From Saccharum officinarum (taxonomy: Eukaryota; Streptophyta; Magnoliopsida; Poales; Poaceae): a stretch of 64,000 bases of DNA. The DNA lies in assembly GCA_020631735.1 (NCBI GenBank), contig CM036215.1:18316346-18380345 (forward strand), read 5' to 3'. A program made the translations under genes and the position numbers. The notes below the pieces were generated by a model. That model was not told the origin of the DNA and did not search any database. It saw nothing but the letters and a program-made list of their open reading frames with translations. Within the stretch, counting starts at the first letter, position 1. Every line of letters starts with the position of its first letter. This document shows positions 1-13,000 of this stretch, in pieces.

Positions 1-2496
1 ATTTTAGGAGCAGTTTACATATATGTTTAAAATCCCATTTAATTAATTAAGTAAATTAAGAAATGAGTACAAATAAATATTCTAGGTGGGCACACCTTAC
101 TTTCTGGTGTTTTTGTGATCTATGTGAACTTGTGGTAACATTAGTTTGGCCTTAAGGGATGTTTGCCACATAAAGAAATATTTAATCTTTGCAATTCTAG
201 GTTTTCTGGACAGCTGGTAGTATCTTTGGGTTTGGCCTTTGATAAAAGTGTTTGCTGGAAAACTTGTAAATACCAAAGTTGTAGCAAACTTGATAAACTA
301 GCTTGTGTCAAAATTTGGGAGCATTTGGCTTAGTAGTTTGGGAGTTATTGCTGTTTAAAGTGACAGTCCAGAATTGGCTACTCTCTGTTTAGAGAGGACA
401 GATTGTGGAACTTGGGAAATTCGACATGGAAAATTTAGGAATTTAAGGTTGAGGTCTGAAAATGATTTGTAGGGCATTTCATAAGCTTTCCAGATTGTCT
501 TAGATCATATCTTTTGGAGTTAGGAATCTTCAGTTATGTTAGAATTTTTGAGCTGCTGTCCAGAATATCTTACTGTGGTATTTTGGTGTTGGATGTGGTA
601 ACCTAAGTAATGCTACTCTTGTAATTGTTAGGTGCTAGGGCCTTAACCAAAGAAGAATAGCTATATCTTAGGTTGGGTAGATTAAGTAAGTACTTCTCCA
701 CCGGAGAAGAGATTTGCATATATTGATGAAGTGACTTGAATAGAGTACTTTCATTGCTGAAATGCATTTCATTCCGAGCATGTTGCACCCATTGTGCATC
801 CATGATATTTATTGTGCATTCATGCAATAGGTGTACCGGAGGGGGTGATACTCCTCGAGTTCGAAGGAGCAATTCCAGAGGAAGTCCAGGACCAGCCGGA
901 GCAGCCAGAGGAACCAACCGGCAACGAAGCTCCTGCCGAAGATCTACCCGAGTGTCCTGACCACCGGCCCTCGACCTTTCTAAAAGGCAAGCCCCGGTGC
1001 ATGCTGAACCCATCATTTTATAAATCTATCTTGAGTACTTTTAATTGTTTAATGCATTAAGTTGTAGGAGTTGTATGAAAACAATTGTTGCATTATACCT
1101 ATCCTTGCCTAGATATCATACTTAAATCCTAATTTAGGTTTAGGCATGTATCAATGCTTAGCCCTGCTTAGTACGGTAGAAGTCGGGTGATTTCCGGTCA
1201 TCCGCGAGATGTAGGAAGGAGTCACGAGTGGCTTTATGGCTATCGTGGATGGAACCATGCTTTAAAATAAAATTGAGACTGGGCGGGAGTTCGATAGTAC
1301 AGCCGCAAGACACTTCACGTCTTGGGTGTGGAGCTATGCCCGTCTGAGTCGTTTAAGGACCGATTCGCTGTACGTCCTTGAGTCATGTTGAACGCAGTCT
1401 AACACTTAGTTGGCCGGATAAGTCGTTCCGACCGCGAAGCTGAGTAATGTGATTCAGGCCGGGAATTGAATGGTAGGTTGCTTCTTGGAGGAGAGAAAGG
1501 ATGTGCTTGGGGACATTGGCGTGAGACCAAGGGAGGGTTAGAGTCCCTATCACCTGGCAGAGTGTCGCCCTTGGGGTCACGACATTATTGGGACCCGTGA
1601 TTCCTGAATCATATGAAACGGTGGCCTGTGCGACCCTGGCAGGGGTCTGCACGTTGAGTGTTAGAAATACCCCTCCAGCTGGATAGGAATTCGAATCGAA
1701 TCGTCGTCGCTCCCGGTTAGTGAGCACTTGACTTGAGCAGCGGCAACGTAGATCTCTTTAAATGAACAGGTGGTTAAGGGAATGATACAATGTTGCCACA
1801 ATTCATACCTGCTCTGGATATAATGTTGATAATTGTTTGATTATAATCAAGTGCATTCTTAGTACAGGTGCTAAGATAGATGACAGGTAAATGCTAAAAA
1901 GAACTGCTAGTACAGGTTATAAGAGTTTCAATTACTTATGCCTTTATGCAAAATATGGTGTCAGCTAGCCTCTTGTGTAAGCCTTGCATAATCCTTGGTG
2001 TCATCTTATTTCTGGTTTTTGACGGGTAAGTCTAGCTGAGTACATTCTAGTACTCAGGGTTTATTCCCTCCTGTTGCAGATGATATGCTCTACCAAGGCT
2101 TCTGCAAAACTTGTCTCCACCCTGCGGGTGACGAGGACTAGATCACTCGGACGTGATCATCTTTTATGTACTTTCCTGATGCTTTTGCGGGTTGTTGATC
2201 ACTAAGACTGGCAGTAGCATGTGAACTAATGCGTGTGTTATGCTTCCGCTACTTTATAAACTTGGTTTGTAATAATTGCGACTCCGTGTGTGTAAACTTA
2301 TTTTGGAACTACTTGTGAAATGTAACGTATGATGTTGTATGTTGAATGATGCGATCTTGGTTGTAAGCAAGTTGGTTTGAAATCCTTTGTGGTTTCGATT
2401 GACTACCGGGATTATATGGGCTCAAGTTCGAAAATTTGAGCGCTTCGGTGTTTGTTTTTGTACTTGTGCTCTTATAATTTGGTCGGTTCTGTTACA
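1..2496 (+). mobile_element. 3' part of a giant LTR (same superfamily as the LTR array), truncated by window edge
   Basis: The segment ends in GGTTCTGTTACA exactly like the three giant LTRs further right, and the block around 1335-1750 is about 95% identical by eye to their equivalents. Elsewhere it is clearly diverged, so it is a different subfamily. It is followed by coding sequence of the Ty3 scaffold element and not by a primer binding site, so it is either a solo LTR or the 3' LTR of an element that starts left of the window. The five bases after it, CGTAC (2497-2501), should be its target duplication; the partner lies outside. Short reading frames inside it show no recognisable domain. 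Confidence 0.75.
1335..1750 (+). repeat. Conserved LTR core block, copy in left LTR
   Basis: This stretch of about 0.4 kb, from near CCCGTCTGAGTCG to the GCGGCAACGTAGAT motif, recurs with few differences in the three LTRs at about 23095, 30885 and 40065, while flanking LTR sequence is much less alike. Function is unknown. A regulatory or RNA-structure role is inference. Confidence 0.7.
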
Positions 2497-2798
2497 CGTA
2501 CCGCCTGCTGCCTGCCGCTCTGGACCTGAATAGGTTCTCGGAGCTACAGATCACTACTGCAGACCGTGCTACGCGTGACGAGGTTGACCCCTGTCTGAGG
2601 GCCTCCGTGCAGTACATCATCGCCCAGGATCGCTACAACATGGATGTAGAGATGCAGAACCGCCGCTACCGAAACCTCCTGTTCCGTTGCGACGAGGAGT
2701 TCCTCAAGGTGGAGCGCAAGGAGGGGGAGATGGTCAGCAAGCTCGAGGAGGAGCGCATGGGCTATGATAAGATGAAGACCTTCTATGAGAACCGTGAG
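2497..2798 (+). pseudogene. Pre-gag coiled-coil ORF of the Ty3 element, left part
   Basis: The frame is open from the LTR junction to the GTGAG target site and continues at 13846 once the intervening element is ignored. Residues are mostly charged and helical (many E, K, R, with repeats such as FLKVERKEGEMVSKLEEER), typical of a coiled coil. No Retrotrans_gag domain, zinc knuckle or catalytic motif is seen. The true gag starts separately at 14795, so this is an additional ORF upstream of gag. Its start is lost to the LTR that ends at 2496. Function unknown. Confidence 0.6.
2794..2798. repeat. Target site duplication GTGAG, left
   Basis: GTGAG directly precedes the TG of the left LTR and recurs directly after the CA of the right LTR. 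Five bases is the usual duplication for LTR elements. Confidence 0.95.
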
Positions 2799-5700
2799 TG
2801 TCACACCCGGTTTTAAGGACAAAACCAGACATACACCATATGTGAAATAAAGAAGACAAATCTCACATATAGCCACAGATAAGTGTAATATCAAGAGACA
2901 AATGCTTAATATACATAACACAATAGTATAAAATATACCTTAAAGAGCAACACAGCGGAAAGACAACTCCGAACACCGGGTGCAACCTTCACTCCAGGAT
3001 CAAACTAACTGGTTGATCACAAGCCTAACAATTCCAGAATCTAACAGTCTGGTACCCTTCCTGAGATGTGGGGAAATAGCAAGGGTGAGTCCATGTCGAA
3101 CTCAGCAAATATATCATGGGGTTCATGCGGCTCAAAAGGTTTGACACGGGTTTACTGCAATAGCTTTTAGTGAGTCATCTTTTTAGCAGTTGAGTAGCAA
3201 CAAGTTTACCACAATCCCAAATAACCTCATGATCATGTAAACGAGAATAATGTATAGCAAGAAACAATAATCATTAGTGAACATCAATATCATCAGTGTT
3301 ATCATTATCATCAGTGTTCATCATTTATTCAGTAAGGGTCCAAGGCCACTCGTGACCGTGAGCACGGCTGTTATAACAGTTTTATACTCTGCAGAGGTTG
3401 TACACTTTCACTGTGAGTCATGATTACCCATATGCCCCGGATCGCGACTCCCAAAACACTTCCAAGGTGAGCAGGCAAGGAATCACTATGAAGCCTTTCA
3501 AAGGTTCGTCTAACAAGTTAGGGCCGCTAGGTTTCAGAAGTCAGTCCGTGTGATACACCACGCAGGGATCCACAGTCTGCTTTACCCCATTTGCGCCACA
3601 AGGGTAACCTCTAACAAGCTAGAAAAGGTCCTCATACTGAGCTAAAGCCAGAGCCATATAGCCCTCACAGTTGTACTGTAAGTCCCGGATTTTCGCTTAC
3701 AGATAAGTCCTTATGGAGAGAAACTAGAGCACCATAAAAACAACCAAATATGCTCTAGCCCTCTTGAGCCATATTGCTTTAAAGCATCATTTAAACGTTT
3801 ATTGCATATATCATTAGTCAAGTTACAGATCATGGTTATTTATCTTGAGCACTAGCATAAATACTACCCAATGCAATGTCCCATGGGTGTCAAGGTACAA
3901 GATACAAAAACTAGGATATCCTTAGTGGTAACAAGGTAGACACATGCACATGAATTAAGTATATTAAAGGTGAATAGGAAACAAGGATGATCCCATGCTA
4001 TACTTGCCTTAACTTAGATCCTTCTTCAAGTCCAAACCTCGATGAACTGCTTCTTGATCACCACGTATAGCTCACTGACTAGACAAGATCATAAAAGCAC
4101 CACACAAGCATCCATTCAATCATACACGAAGCAAACAATAGAAATAAATTAGAACAGTACACCAAACATATGAAACAACATGTGAAAAGGTTTTAAAGAT
4201 GTTTAGGCATTGCTACGAACACACAGGCGCGAAAAGCACTCTAATCGGAGCTACGGTGAGCAAGAAACGTCTATCGTAGGATTTACTTTATACGAGAAAA
4301 AAAACAATATGGTTCATTTATTTTAATTATATAAAGTATGTATAGAATATTCTAAAGAAATATCATATTAAGTCAATTTGTATTTTGAATTAGAAAACCA
4401 AGATAAACTGATTATATTTATAAAGGATTGAGATGGAAAACTATGTTACTCTTAATTGGAAAACTAATTGCATATAGATTAATATTTTATTTGAACGCAT
4501 AAATTAAAACATGCTAAACAATAGTACTATCGAGAGTTTTTATATTATAAAGGAAACAACTACGAGCTTGATTTATTTTAATTAAGAAAAACCATATTTA
4601 TGACATTAATTCAGATTAGACAAATTATATTTTAATATAAAAACCGAGTTGACGTTAACCATATTTTATCTTATAAATATTATCACATAATTTGTTAAAC
4701 TTGTTAAACTTTATCTTTGCAAAAGAAAAGAAACATATGAGAGCATCTAAATGAGTTTTATATGACCATGTTTAGCCTAAACAAAACATATTTAATCTGA
4801 CATTAATCAAGTTAACAGTTATTTACAAAGGATCGATATTATCCTATTTTGCTTTTATTAAAAACGTGTTTGCATAAACATTAATCAATTTAATATTTTA
4901 AATTATAAAATTCATAAGTATAGCACACGAATACGTGGGTACTAGTACGTAGATTAAGCCAACAAAAATCTAACGTAATTTGAATAGACTGACATGAGGC
5001 CACGTACAACTAAGATCAGTGCTCGTGAGTAGAAAAAGTACGTCTAGCACTTGGATAAATATGGCAAAAAAATATTGAACTTGTATGGAGCTGGAATAGG
5101 CAGACTAAAAATTGATTCAACAAATAATATGATCACGATCTGTTCTAGGAATAGATTGTAAGGATGCAGACGGCGATTGAGTTAGGTGCATGCAGGTGTG
5201 CTTTGCAGTGCAACGTGATGAGCAGCTTGCTTGATACATGCACTCGATCGAGCCGGGGCAAGACGAATCTCGCAGTGCTACTTTATGATTGCTAGAGTAG
5301 ATAATATATAGAGAATACAAGATAGATGACTGCAAGTCTACAAGAGCTTGATATACACAAAGATGTACCAGGTGGACATGCAGCTCACGTACGTAGGCAT
5401 GCACGGATGGCCTAGGCCTTTGCTTGGTCGCTGGAGGATGAAGGTTGCATGCAGACGGCATACATCGCTGCTCAGATCACGGACAGGATGCAGTTCAATT
5501 TGTTGGCCTGCTGAGATAGAAACAAGGAGAAGAAGCAACCGGGTAGATGAGAGATAAATATGGAGAGTGCCACGGAAAACGCTGGACTATTCAGACAACG
5601 ACGATGGATCTTACCGGCTGATCTCAAGAAGATGATGAGCATGTCAGAGTAGAAAGCGACGGCTCCTGAACATGGCTTCCGTCGGACGGCGGCAAGAGAA

Positions 5701-6626
5701 GGAGGAGAAAATATAATTTACTACACGAGAGATTTCTCAAACTAAGGGCTCCTCTACGGTAGTTTTGGTGTGCTTTGCCCATGGGGTAGGTACGTATATA
5801 TAGGGAGGAAAACTCTCCACCTCCATGTCAACTAGCGATATGGTGCTAATTAACGTTGCACCATCCACCTCCGCTAATAGGCCTAAGTAATCATTTAAGC
5901 CCATTAGTAAATAAATGTATGGGCCTTTGAGATTTATTAGGATTATTGCACATGGGCTTTGAGAGTTGGAAAACAAATGAGAGATTTATTATTTTCAGAA
6001 TTAATTATTTTCATGGATAAAATAATTCTAGAAAAGTCCAGAATTATTATTTAAGCCGCGAAAAATACTCCGAAAGCTCTGAAAATTCATGGAAATTTTC
6101 CAGAGACATTATGGAATATGAGGAACCCAAATAAAGTATTTGGAGCTCACTAAAAGGTAATTTTGGAGCATCTAAAAATTAGATTATGCTCACAGACAAG
6201 TGAAAATAAGCTACAGAAAAAGTCAGAAAAATTCCCGAGAAGTTTGTAGAGATTGATTGATGGACGAAAAACTGAAAGGAGTGATTTGGGTTACAAAGAA
6301 AATATTTTGGGAAGCTCTCAATGAAACTTGAGCTGAGAGACAAGAAATTTGATTGCAGAAAAAGGATAAAGGTATAGCAGAGAAGGATAATTACCTACTA
6401 AACGCATTTTAATAAAAACAGTTTGAATTGATTTTTGTACCTTGGTCAAAACCAAACAATACAAAAACACAATGCATTAGCATGTATGCACAACAATGTT
6501 GCTACATCCTAAGATGAATTTTAATTTAACGAAAATTTTTATTTTCCTATGTTTTCATGAGCACAAAAATACACAATTAAATCATTTTAGCTCTATTTCC
6601 AAATAAGCAATTTTTCGGGTGTTACA
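2799..6626 (-). repeat. Left LTR (3' LTR) of the minus-strand element
   Basis: 3828 bp, TG...CA ends, almost identical to 10012-13840. Short ORFs within (for example around 5117-5557) recur unchanged in the other LTR because of DNA identity and show no domain, so they are not called. AT-rich between about 4300 and 5000. Confidence 0.95.
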
Positions 6627-6642
6627 ATTCTACCCCCCTTAA
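6627..6642 (-). promoter_or_regulatory. Polypurine tract of the minus-strand element
   Basis: On the minus strand the sequence next to the 3' LTR reads TTAAGGGGGGTAGAAT, the usual plus-strand primer of grass Ty3 elements. Confidence 0.85.
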
Positions 6643-6984
6643 GATGAATCTCGTCCTCGAGATTCGGAAGATGGTGGTCAAAGAGATAGGGATACTTCAC
6701 CGTAGAATCTTCTTCTCTTCCTCGAGTAGTTACCTCCTCTTGGTAGGGATTCTGCTTTACTTTGCACGTTGTTACAACCTTGATCCGAATAGCTTGCTCA
6801 ACTCTTAAACATTATCCCTTAGTCCTTTCTGCCGTTACTTCCAATTAACCTTCGCAATTATTCCTCTTGTTCAAAGGTGAGCTCCATTAATTACCGCCTT
6901 TGTAGTATTAGTGACATCACTCAAGTTCCACATGCCACTTCTCAAACCTAGGTGTAGTCCGAATCTTTATTAGCATAGCTCTCC
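6643..6984. other. Non-coding internal stretch
   Basis: No open frame of note. Fragments next to the RNase H fossil may be decayed pol, but I could not recognise an integrase motif here. Confidence 0.4.
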
Positions 6985-7610
6985 TTTGCTAAGGGCATCG
7001 GCAACGACTTTTGTTTTCTAGGCTACACACTTCCAAGTCGTAATCCTTGACCAATATTAATCCAATGATTTGCATCAAAAAAATAATTAATCCAATGATG
7101 AGTCACAAGCTCAAAACCAACTTTGTGAAGATGTCCATATTTTTACACGATCCTTGTAGATGTCACTCTTATGTCCAAGATTATATTACCTCCGATGAAC
7201 CTCTGATAGAATCTTATTATTCCAAGGAAACTCTAAGTTACACTTACATCCTTGGGTGGGTTTCAACTCAACACATCATTTAACTTCCTTGGGTTCTTCT
7301 GCAACAATTGCAGCATTAGAGATAATTTAAACAAGAAAAGAACATCCTTTATTCAGAATTTATCTACCATGCTTGGTACAACATTGAGGTCTTCTAAGTC
7401 TCCGTAGAATCAACTATAGATGTACAATATCTCCTTCCTATGTCGTCAACGCCAACTTGCCTTGGGTATGTTCAAGGTTGAATTCCCTACTGATGATAGC
7501 TCGAATCGAAGATCCATCTTAACCAAAATACGAGCTCCTTATAGATGATCCAACAAGTCACCAATTGTAAGCAAAGGGTACACACGCTTGATGAGGATCT
7601 CGCAACAATT
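6985..7610 (-). pseudogene. Fossil pol (RT and RNase H remnants)
   Basis: Reading the minus strand, about 7590-7499 gives a degraded version of the N-terminal RT block: a YPL..I.DLLD.L.GA stretch followed by KMDLR, where active Ty3 elements carry a K(I/M)DLRSGYH signature. About 7075-6985 gives KDYDLEV and then, in another frame, VADALSK, the end of the RNase H domain. Stops and frame changes are frequent, the RT catalytic centre is not recognisable and I see no integrase. The blocks occur in the order expected for Ty3 pol but are compressed to 0.6 kb, so large internal deletions are inferred. Confidence 0.6.
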
Positions 7611-8548
7611 GGGTTAACTGATACTTCCAAGTGAAGCACTCGAACATATGAAACCTTGGTCTCGCATCTTCATTAACTTGGCTACCCCCTTAAGAAAAGA
7701 TCAGTCAGGGGATGCCAAGGGTAACTTGCATCATCTTTAGTATAAGTTAACTACCATCATGTCCTAATTCTTTAGAGGCTTGTGTATAGAAGTAGAAGCA
7801 AATAGCCTGAAGTTTCCTCGCGAGCAGAAAAACAGTAGCACAGTAAAACATCCATATCTCCAGTTCTGTTAATCCAATTAAGTTGCACCTTACACCGTTG
7901 GAAAGCTTATCAAATTCTCTACAACTTAATTATAGAACACTTTTCCAGATTCTGTATCTAACTTGACCGAAAACAACACATAACAGATTCTGTTCCAGGT
8001 TTCAGACAACACAGATTCATCATTTTGTGATTTTCATAACTCCCAAACCAGAATAGCTATGAGGGTGATTCTTACGGTCAGAGAAAACATGTTGAAGTCT
8101 ACTATTGTCCAGAAAATTTCCATGATTTGTGGTCATCCAAGAACAGATATATAAGTTGATAAAGACAGGCTGCTCCGAAAGACAAGATATAGAAAGCAGG
8201 AGATAAACAAAACCCAGCTATTTATTTCATTAATCCTTATACCTTATACATATAAACTAAATGAAATCATGGTCAAAACCCACGAGATCATTCCACTCAT
8301 TACAAAATTCCAACTCAAGCATAAACATAAGCACAAAGCAACTAAACACTTAAATGTTCATTAGCCACACATTAAGACGACTCAACTTGGCTACTAACGG
8401 TTTTATTACACGGGACATAACTCCTATTCCTTAAACATGGTGTGATTGTAGCAGCATCCAGAGTAGATAACGTCTCTTACATTCCTTATTGCTTTATATG
8501 GACATATGAATCTCTGCATCCCTCTTTACCATTCTTATAACTCATACC
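7611..8548. other. Internal region without recognisable coding sequence
   Basis: Lies between the protease end of the gag-pro ORF and the RT remnant. No long frame and no motif recognised on either strand. Confidence 0.4.
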
Positions 8549-9730
8549 TTAAGATGGGTCAACCTGGTATCCCTCAGGTATAGATTTAATACCCTCATAC
8601 TCAATCCTTTCTCCTGAAAGTGTAGTTAGAAACACTGAACATTGGGCATACTCAATCACTCCTTTACAAGTAGATAACCAGTCTATTCCAAGGATAACAT
8701 CAATGCCCATTAATTCCAAAACAATGAGGTTTACCTTAAAATTTACCCCCTTTATGTCAAGACTAACTTTTGGGCATACGCGGTCTGCCTTTATTTCACC
8801 TCTTGGAGTTTTAATCATCACGGTTTTCCCCCTTGGAAGCATAAGTATGTTATGATCTTTTACATATTGTCTAGATATGAACGAATGTGAGGCACTGGGG
8901 TCAAACAAAACCTTGGCATTTCCTGAACTTACTGGAATTGATCCAAACACGACCTCCTTAGCTCCAGGAATGGTGGAAATATCCACATGTTTCAACCTTC
9001 CATGATTGTAATTTCTCTTTAATTTATTTCCCTGCACATGCTCCTTTTGGACATCCTGTCCTGGGTCTCGCTGTTGTGGATTCTTCTGTGGGCAAGATTT
9101 GATATAATGTCCTTCCTGCTGGCAATGATAACACTTTCTCTTAGCTGGATCTTTTGTGATGTCATACTCCAAGGAACTGTTGTTTGGTATGTTGCTATCT
9201 TGCTGGCCATAAAAGTTCACCTTCGTCCCTTTCGCTTGTTTCTTAGCTTGTTTGGCCTTTCGGGGTTGATACTCCTTATAGGTAATTGTCCATCCATCTA
9301 TGACTACTTCATGGGGAGTAGTTTTAGCGGGAGGGGCTTCTAACTCTTCAGGGTTTGGATTTGTTTGACAGGGGATCAGGGCTGCATGTGACAATGTAGT
9401 ATAACTTGCTTGCTGATTGTTTTCCACAAGTTGTTCAAATGAGATTGCCTTTCTCTTCTTGTCCATGTTGATCGCAAAATTTGGATCCACCTTGACTTTC
9501 CCCTTATTAGACTCGTTTCGAAGACAGGGTAAACCATAATGCTTACAGCAGTGACATTGTTCCTGCTCTCTAAATGCCTTACTATCAACATCTTTATTGG
9601 ATTTCATATTCTTCCAAGCTTCTACTACTTGTATCTTCTCTGACCCCTTGGATATGTTGGCTTGACCTTGAGATAAGCATCGTTGAGAATTCCCATGTTG
9701 AGCCATTTCTTCTAGTAATTGGTTTTGCAT
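8549..9730 (-). CDS. Truncated gag-protease ORF of the non-autonomous element
   Basis: The first ATG of the open frame is at 9730 on the minus strand, giving about 393 residues. The frame is also open 13 codons further upstream from a GTG. A CCHC zinc knuckle, CYHCQQEGHYIKSC, lies in the middle, followed by a retroviral-type aspartic protease region ending in GIDVILGIDWL. The usual capsid (Retrotrans_gag) domain is not recognisable before the knuckle, though a cysteine cluster CHCCKHYGLPC is present. The protease site reads LFDPSASHSF, where plant relatives usually have D-S/T-G-A, so catalysis is doubtful. The ORF is uninterrupted while downstream pol is wrecked. It could still supply nucleocapsid function; this is inference. 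Confidence 0.75.
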   Translation of the reverse strand: MQNQLLEEMAQHGNSQRCLSQGQANISKGSEKIQVVEAWKNMKSNKDVDSKAFREQEQCHCCKHYGLPCLRNESNKGKVKVDPNFAINMDKKRKAISFEQLVENNQQASYTTLSHAALIPCQTNPNPEELEAPPAKTTPHEVVIDGWTITYKEYQPRKAKQAKKQAKGTKVNFYGQQDSNIPNNSSLEYDITKDPAKRKCYHCQQEGHYIKSCPQKNPQQRDPGQDVQKEHVQGNKLKRNYNHGRLKHVDISTIPGAKEVVFGSIPVSSGNAKVLFDPSASHSFISRQYVKDHNILMLPRGKTVMIKTPRGEIKADRVCPKVSLDIKGVNFKVNLIVLELMGIDVILGIDWLSTCKGVIEYAQCSVFLTTLSGERIEYEGIKSIPEGYQVDPS

Positions 9731-9996
9731 CGCTAATGGTTTCTTGTTAAAAGTGAGCAAGAGCGACACAATTCAGTCCTCTTAACCTCTGAAATCCACA
9801 GTCTTCTCGTCACGAGCCGTCTAATAGACAAGGAGAAAAGGTTCAAAATAGAGACAAGGTTTTTATAACAGAATGGGGATAGAATTAAGCATAACTTTGA
9901 GAAAATAACAAAGTTAAAGAGAAGCAAGAAATAGGCAACAATGAGAACAGGCTAAACGTCCAGTTCTAACTAGGCTTGCGTCCTATAGTCAGCATT

Positions 9997-10008
9997 GCTC
10001 TGATACCA
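9997..10008 (-). promoter_or_regulatory. Primer binding site (initiator Met tRNA)
   Basis: The minus strand reads TGGTATCAGAGC, three bases inside the 5' LTR. This is the standard complement of the 3' end of plant initiator methionine tRNA. Confidence 0.9.
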
Positions 10009-10011
10009 ATC

Positions 10012-13000
10012 TGTCACACCCGGTTTTAAGGACAAAACCAGACATACACCATATGTGAAATAAAGAAGACAAATCTCACATATAGCCACAGATAAGTGTA
10101 ATATCAAGAGACAAATGCTTAATATACATAACACAATAGTATAAAATATACCTTAAAGAGCAACACAGCGGAAAGACAACTCCGAACACCGGGTGCAACC
10201 TTCACTCCAGGATCAAACTAACTGGTTGATCACAAGCCTAACAATTCCAGAATCTAACAGTCTGGTACCCTTCCTGAGATGTGAGGAAATAGCAAGGGTG
10301 AGTCCATGTCGAACTCAGCAAATATATCATGGGGTTCATGCGGCTCAAAAGGTTTGACACGAGTTTACTGCAATAGCTTTTAGTGAGTCATCTTTTTAGC
10401 AGTTGAGTAGCAACAAGTTTACCACAATCCCAAATAACCTCATGATCATGTAAACGAGAATAATGTATAGCAAGAAACAATAATCATTAGTGAACATCAA
10501 TATCATCAGTGTTATCATTATCATCAGTGTTCATCATTTATTCAGTAAGGGTCCAAGGCCACTCGTGACCGTGAGCACGGCTGTTATAACAGTTTTATAC
10601 TCTGCAGAGGTTGTACACTTTCACTGTGAGTCATGATTACCCATATGCCCGGGATCGCGACTCCCAAAACACTTCCAAGGTGAGCAGGCAAGGAATCACT
10701 ATGAAGCCTTTCAAAGGTTCGTCTAACAAGTTAGGGCCGCTAGGTTTCAGAAGTCAGTCCGTGTGATACACCACGCAGGGATCCACAGTCTGCTTTACCC
10801 CATTTGCGCCACAAGGGTAACCTCTAACAAGCTAGAAAAGGTCCTCATACTGAGCTAAAGCCAGAGCCATATAGCCCTCACAGTTGTACTGTAAGTCCCG
10901 GATTTTCGCTTACAGATAAGTCCTTATGGAGAGAAACTAGAGCACCATAAAAACAACCAAATATGCTCTAGCCCTCTTGAGCCATATTGCTTTAAAGCAT
11001 CATTTAAACGTTTATTGCATATATCATTAGTCAAGTTACAGATCATGGTTATTTATCTTGAGCACTAGCATAAATACTACCCAATGCAATGTCCCATGGG
11101 TGTCAAGGTACAAGATACAAAAACTAGGATATCCTTAGTGGTAACAAGGTAGACACATGCACATGAATTAAGTATATTAAAGGTGAATAGGAAACAAGGA
11201 TGATCCCATGCTATACTTGCCTTAACTTAGATCCTTCTTCAAGTCCAAACCTCGATGAACTGCTTCTTGATCACCACGTATAGCTCACTGACTAGACAAG
11301 ATCATAAAAGCACCACACAAGCATCCATTCAATCATACACGAAGCAAACAATAGAAATAAATTAGAACAGTACACCAAACATATGAAACAACATGTGAAA
11401 AGGTTTTAAAGATGTTCTAGGCATTGCTACGAACACACAGGCGCGAAAAGCACTCTAATCGGAGCTACGGTGAGCAAGAAACGTCTATCGTAGGATTCAC
11501 TTTATACGAGAAAAAAAACAATATGGTTCATTTATTTTAATTATATAAAGTATGTATAGAATATTCTAAAGAAATATCATATTAAGTCAATTTGTATTTT
11601 GAATTAGAAAACCAAGATAAACTGATTATATTTATAAAGGATTGAGATGGAAAACTATGTTACTCTTAATTGGAAAACTAATTGCATATAGATTAATATT
11701 TTATTTGAACGCATAAATTAAAACATGCTAAACAATAGTACTATCGAGAGTTTTTATATTATAAAGGAAACAACTACGAGCTTGATTTATTTTAATTAAG
11801 AAAAACCATATTTATGACATTAATTCAGATTAGACAAATTATATTTTAATATAAAAACCGAGTTGACGTTAACCATATTTTATCTTATAAATATTATCAC
11901 ATAATTTGTTAAACTTGTTAAACTTTATCTTTGCAAAAGAAAAGAAACATATGAGAGCATCTAAATGAGTTTTATATGACCATGTTTAGCCTAAACAAAA
12001 CATATTTAATATGACATTAATCAAGTTAACAGTTATTTACAAAGGATCGATATTATCCTATTTTGCTTTTATTAAAAACGTGTTTGCATAAACATTAATC
12101 AATTTAATATTTTAAATTATAAAATTCATAAGTATAGCACACGAATACGTGGGTACTAGTACGTAGATTAAGCCAACAAAAATCTAACGTAATTTGAATA
12201 GACTGACATGAGGCCACGTACAACTAAGATCAGTGCTCGTGAGTAGAAAAAGTACGTCTAGCACTTGGATAAATATGGCAAAAAAATATTGAACTTGTAT
12301 GGAGCTGGAATAGGCAGACTAAAAATTGATTCAACAAATAATATGATCACGATCTGTTCTAGGAATAGATTGTAAGGATGCAGACGGCGATTGAGTTAGG
12401 TGCATGCAGGTGTGCTTTGCAGTGCAACGTGATGAGCAGCTTGCTTGATACATGCACTCGATCGAGCCGGGGCAAGACGAATCTCGCAGTGCTACTTTAT
12501 GATTGCTAGAGTAGATAATATATAGAGAATACAAGATAGATGACTGCAAGTCTACAAGAGCTTGATATACACAAAGATGTACCAGGTGGACATGCAGCTC
12601 ACGTACGTAGGCATGCACGGATGGCCTAGGCCTTTGCTTGGTCGCTGGAGGATGAAGGTTGCATGCAGACGGCATACATCGCTGCTCAGATCACGGACAG
12701 GATGCAGTTCAATTTGTTGGCCTGCTGAGATAGAAACAAGGAGAAGAAGCAACCGGGTAGATGAGAGATAAATATGGAGAGTGCCACGGAAAACGCTGGA
12801 CTATTCAGACAACGACGATGGATCTTACCGGCTGATCTCAAGAAGATGATGAGCATGTCAGAGTAGAAAGCGACGGCTCCTGAACATGGCTTCCGTCGGA
12901 CGGCGGCAAGAGAAGGAGGAGAAAATATAATTTACTACACGAGAGATTTCTCAAACTAAGGGCTCCTCTACGGTAGTTTTGGTGTGCTTTGCCCATGGGG

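Noticed and set aside
5117..5557. Cysteine- and histidine-containing short frames repeated identically at 12331-12771
   Set aside because: They lie within the two nearly identical LTRs, overlap each other on opposite strands and match no family I know.
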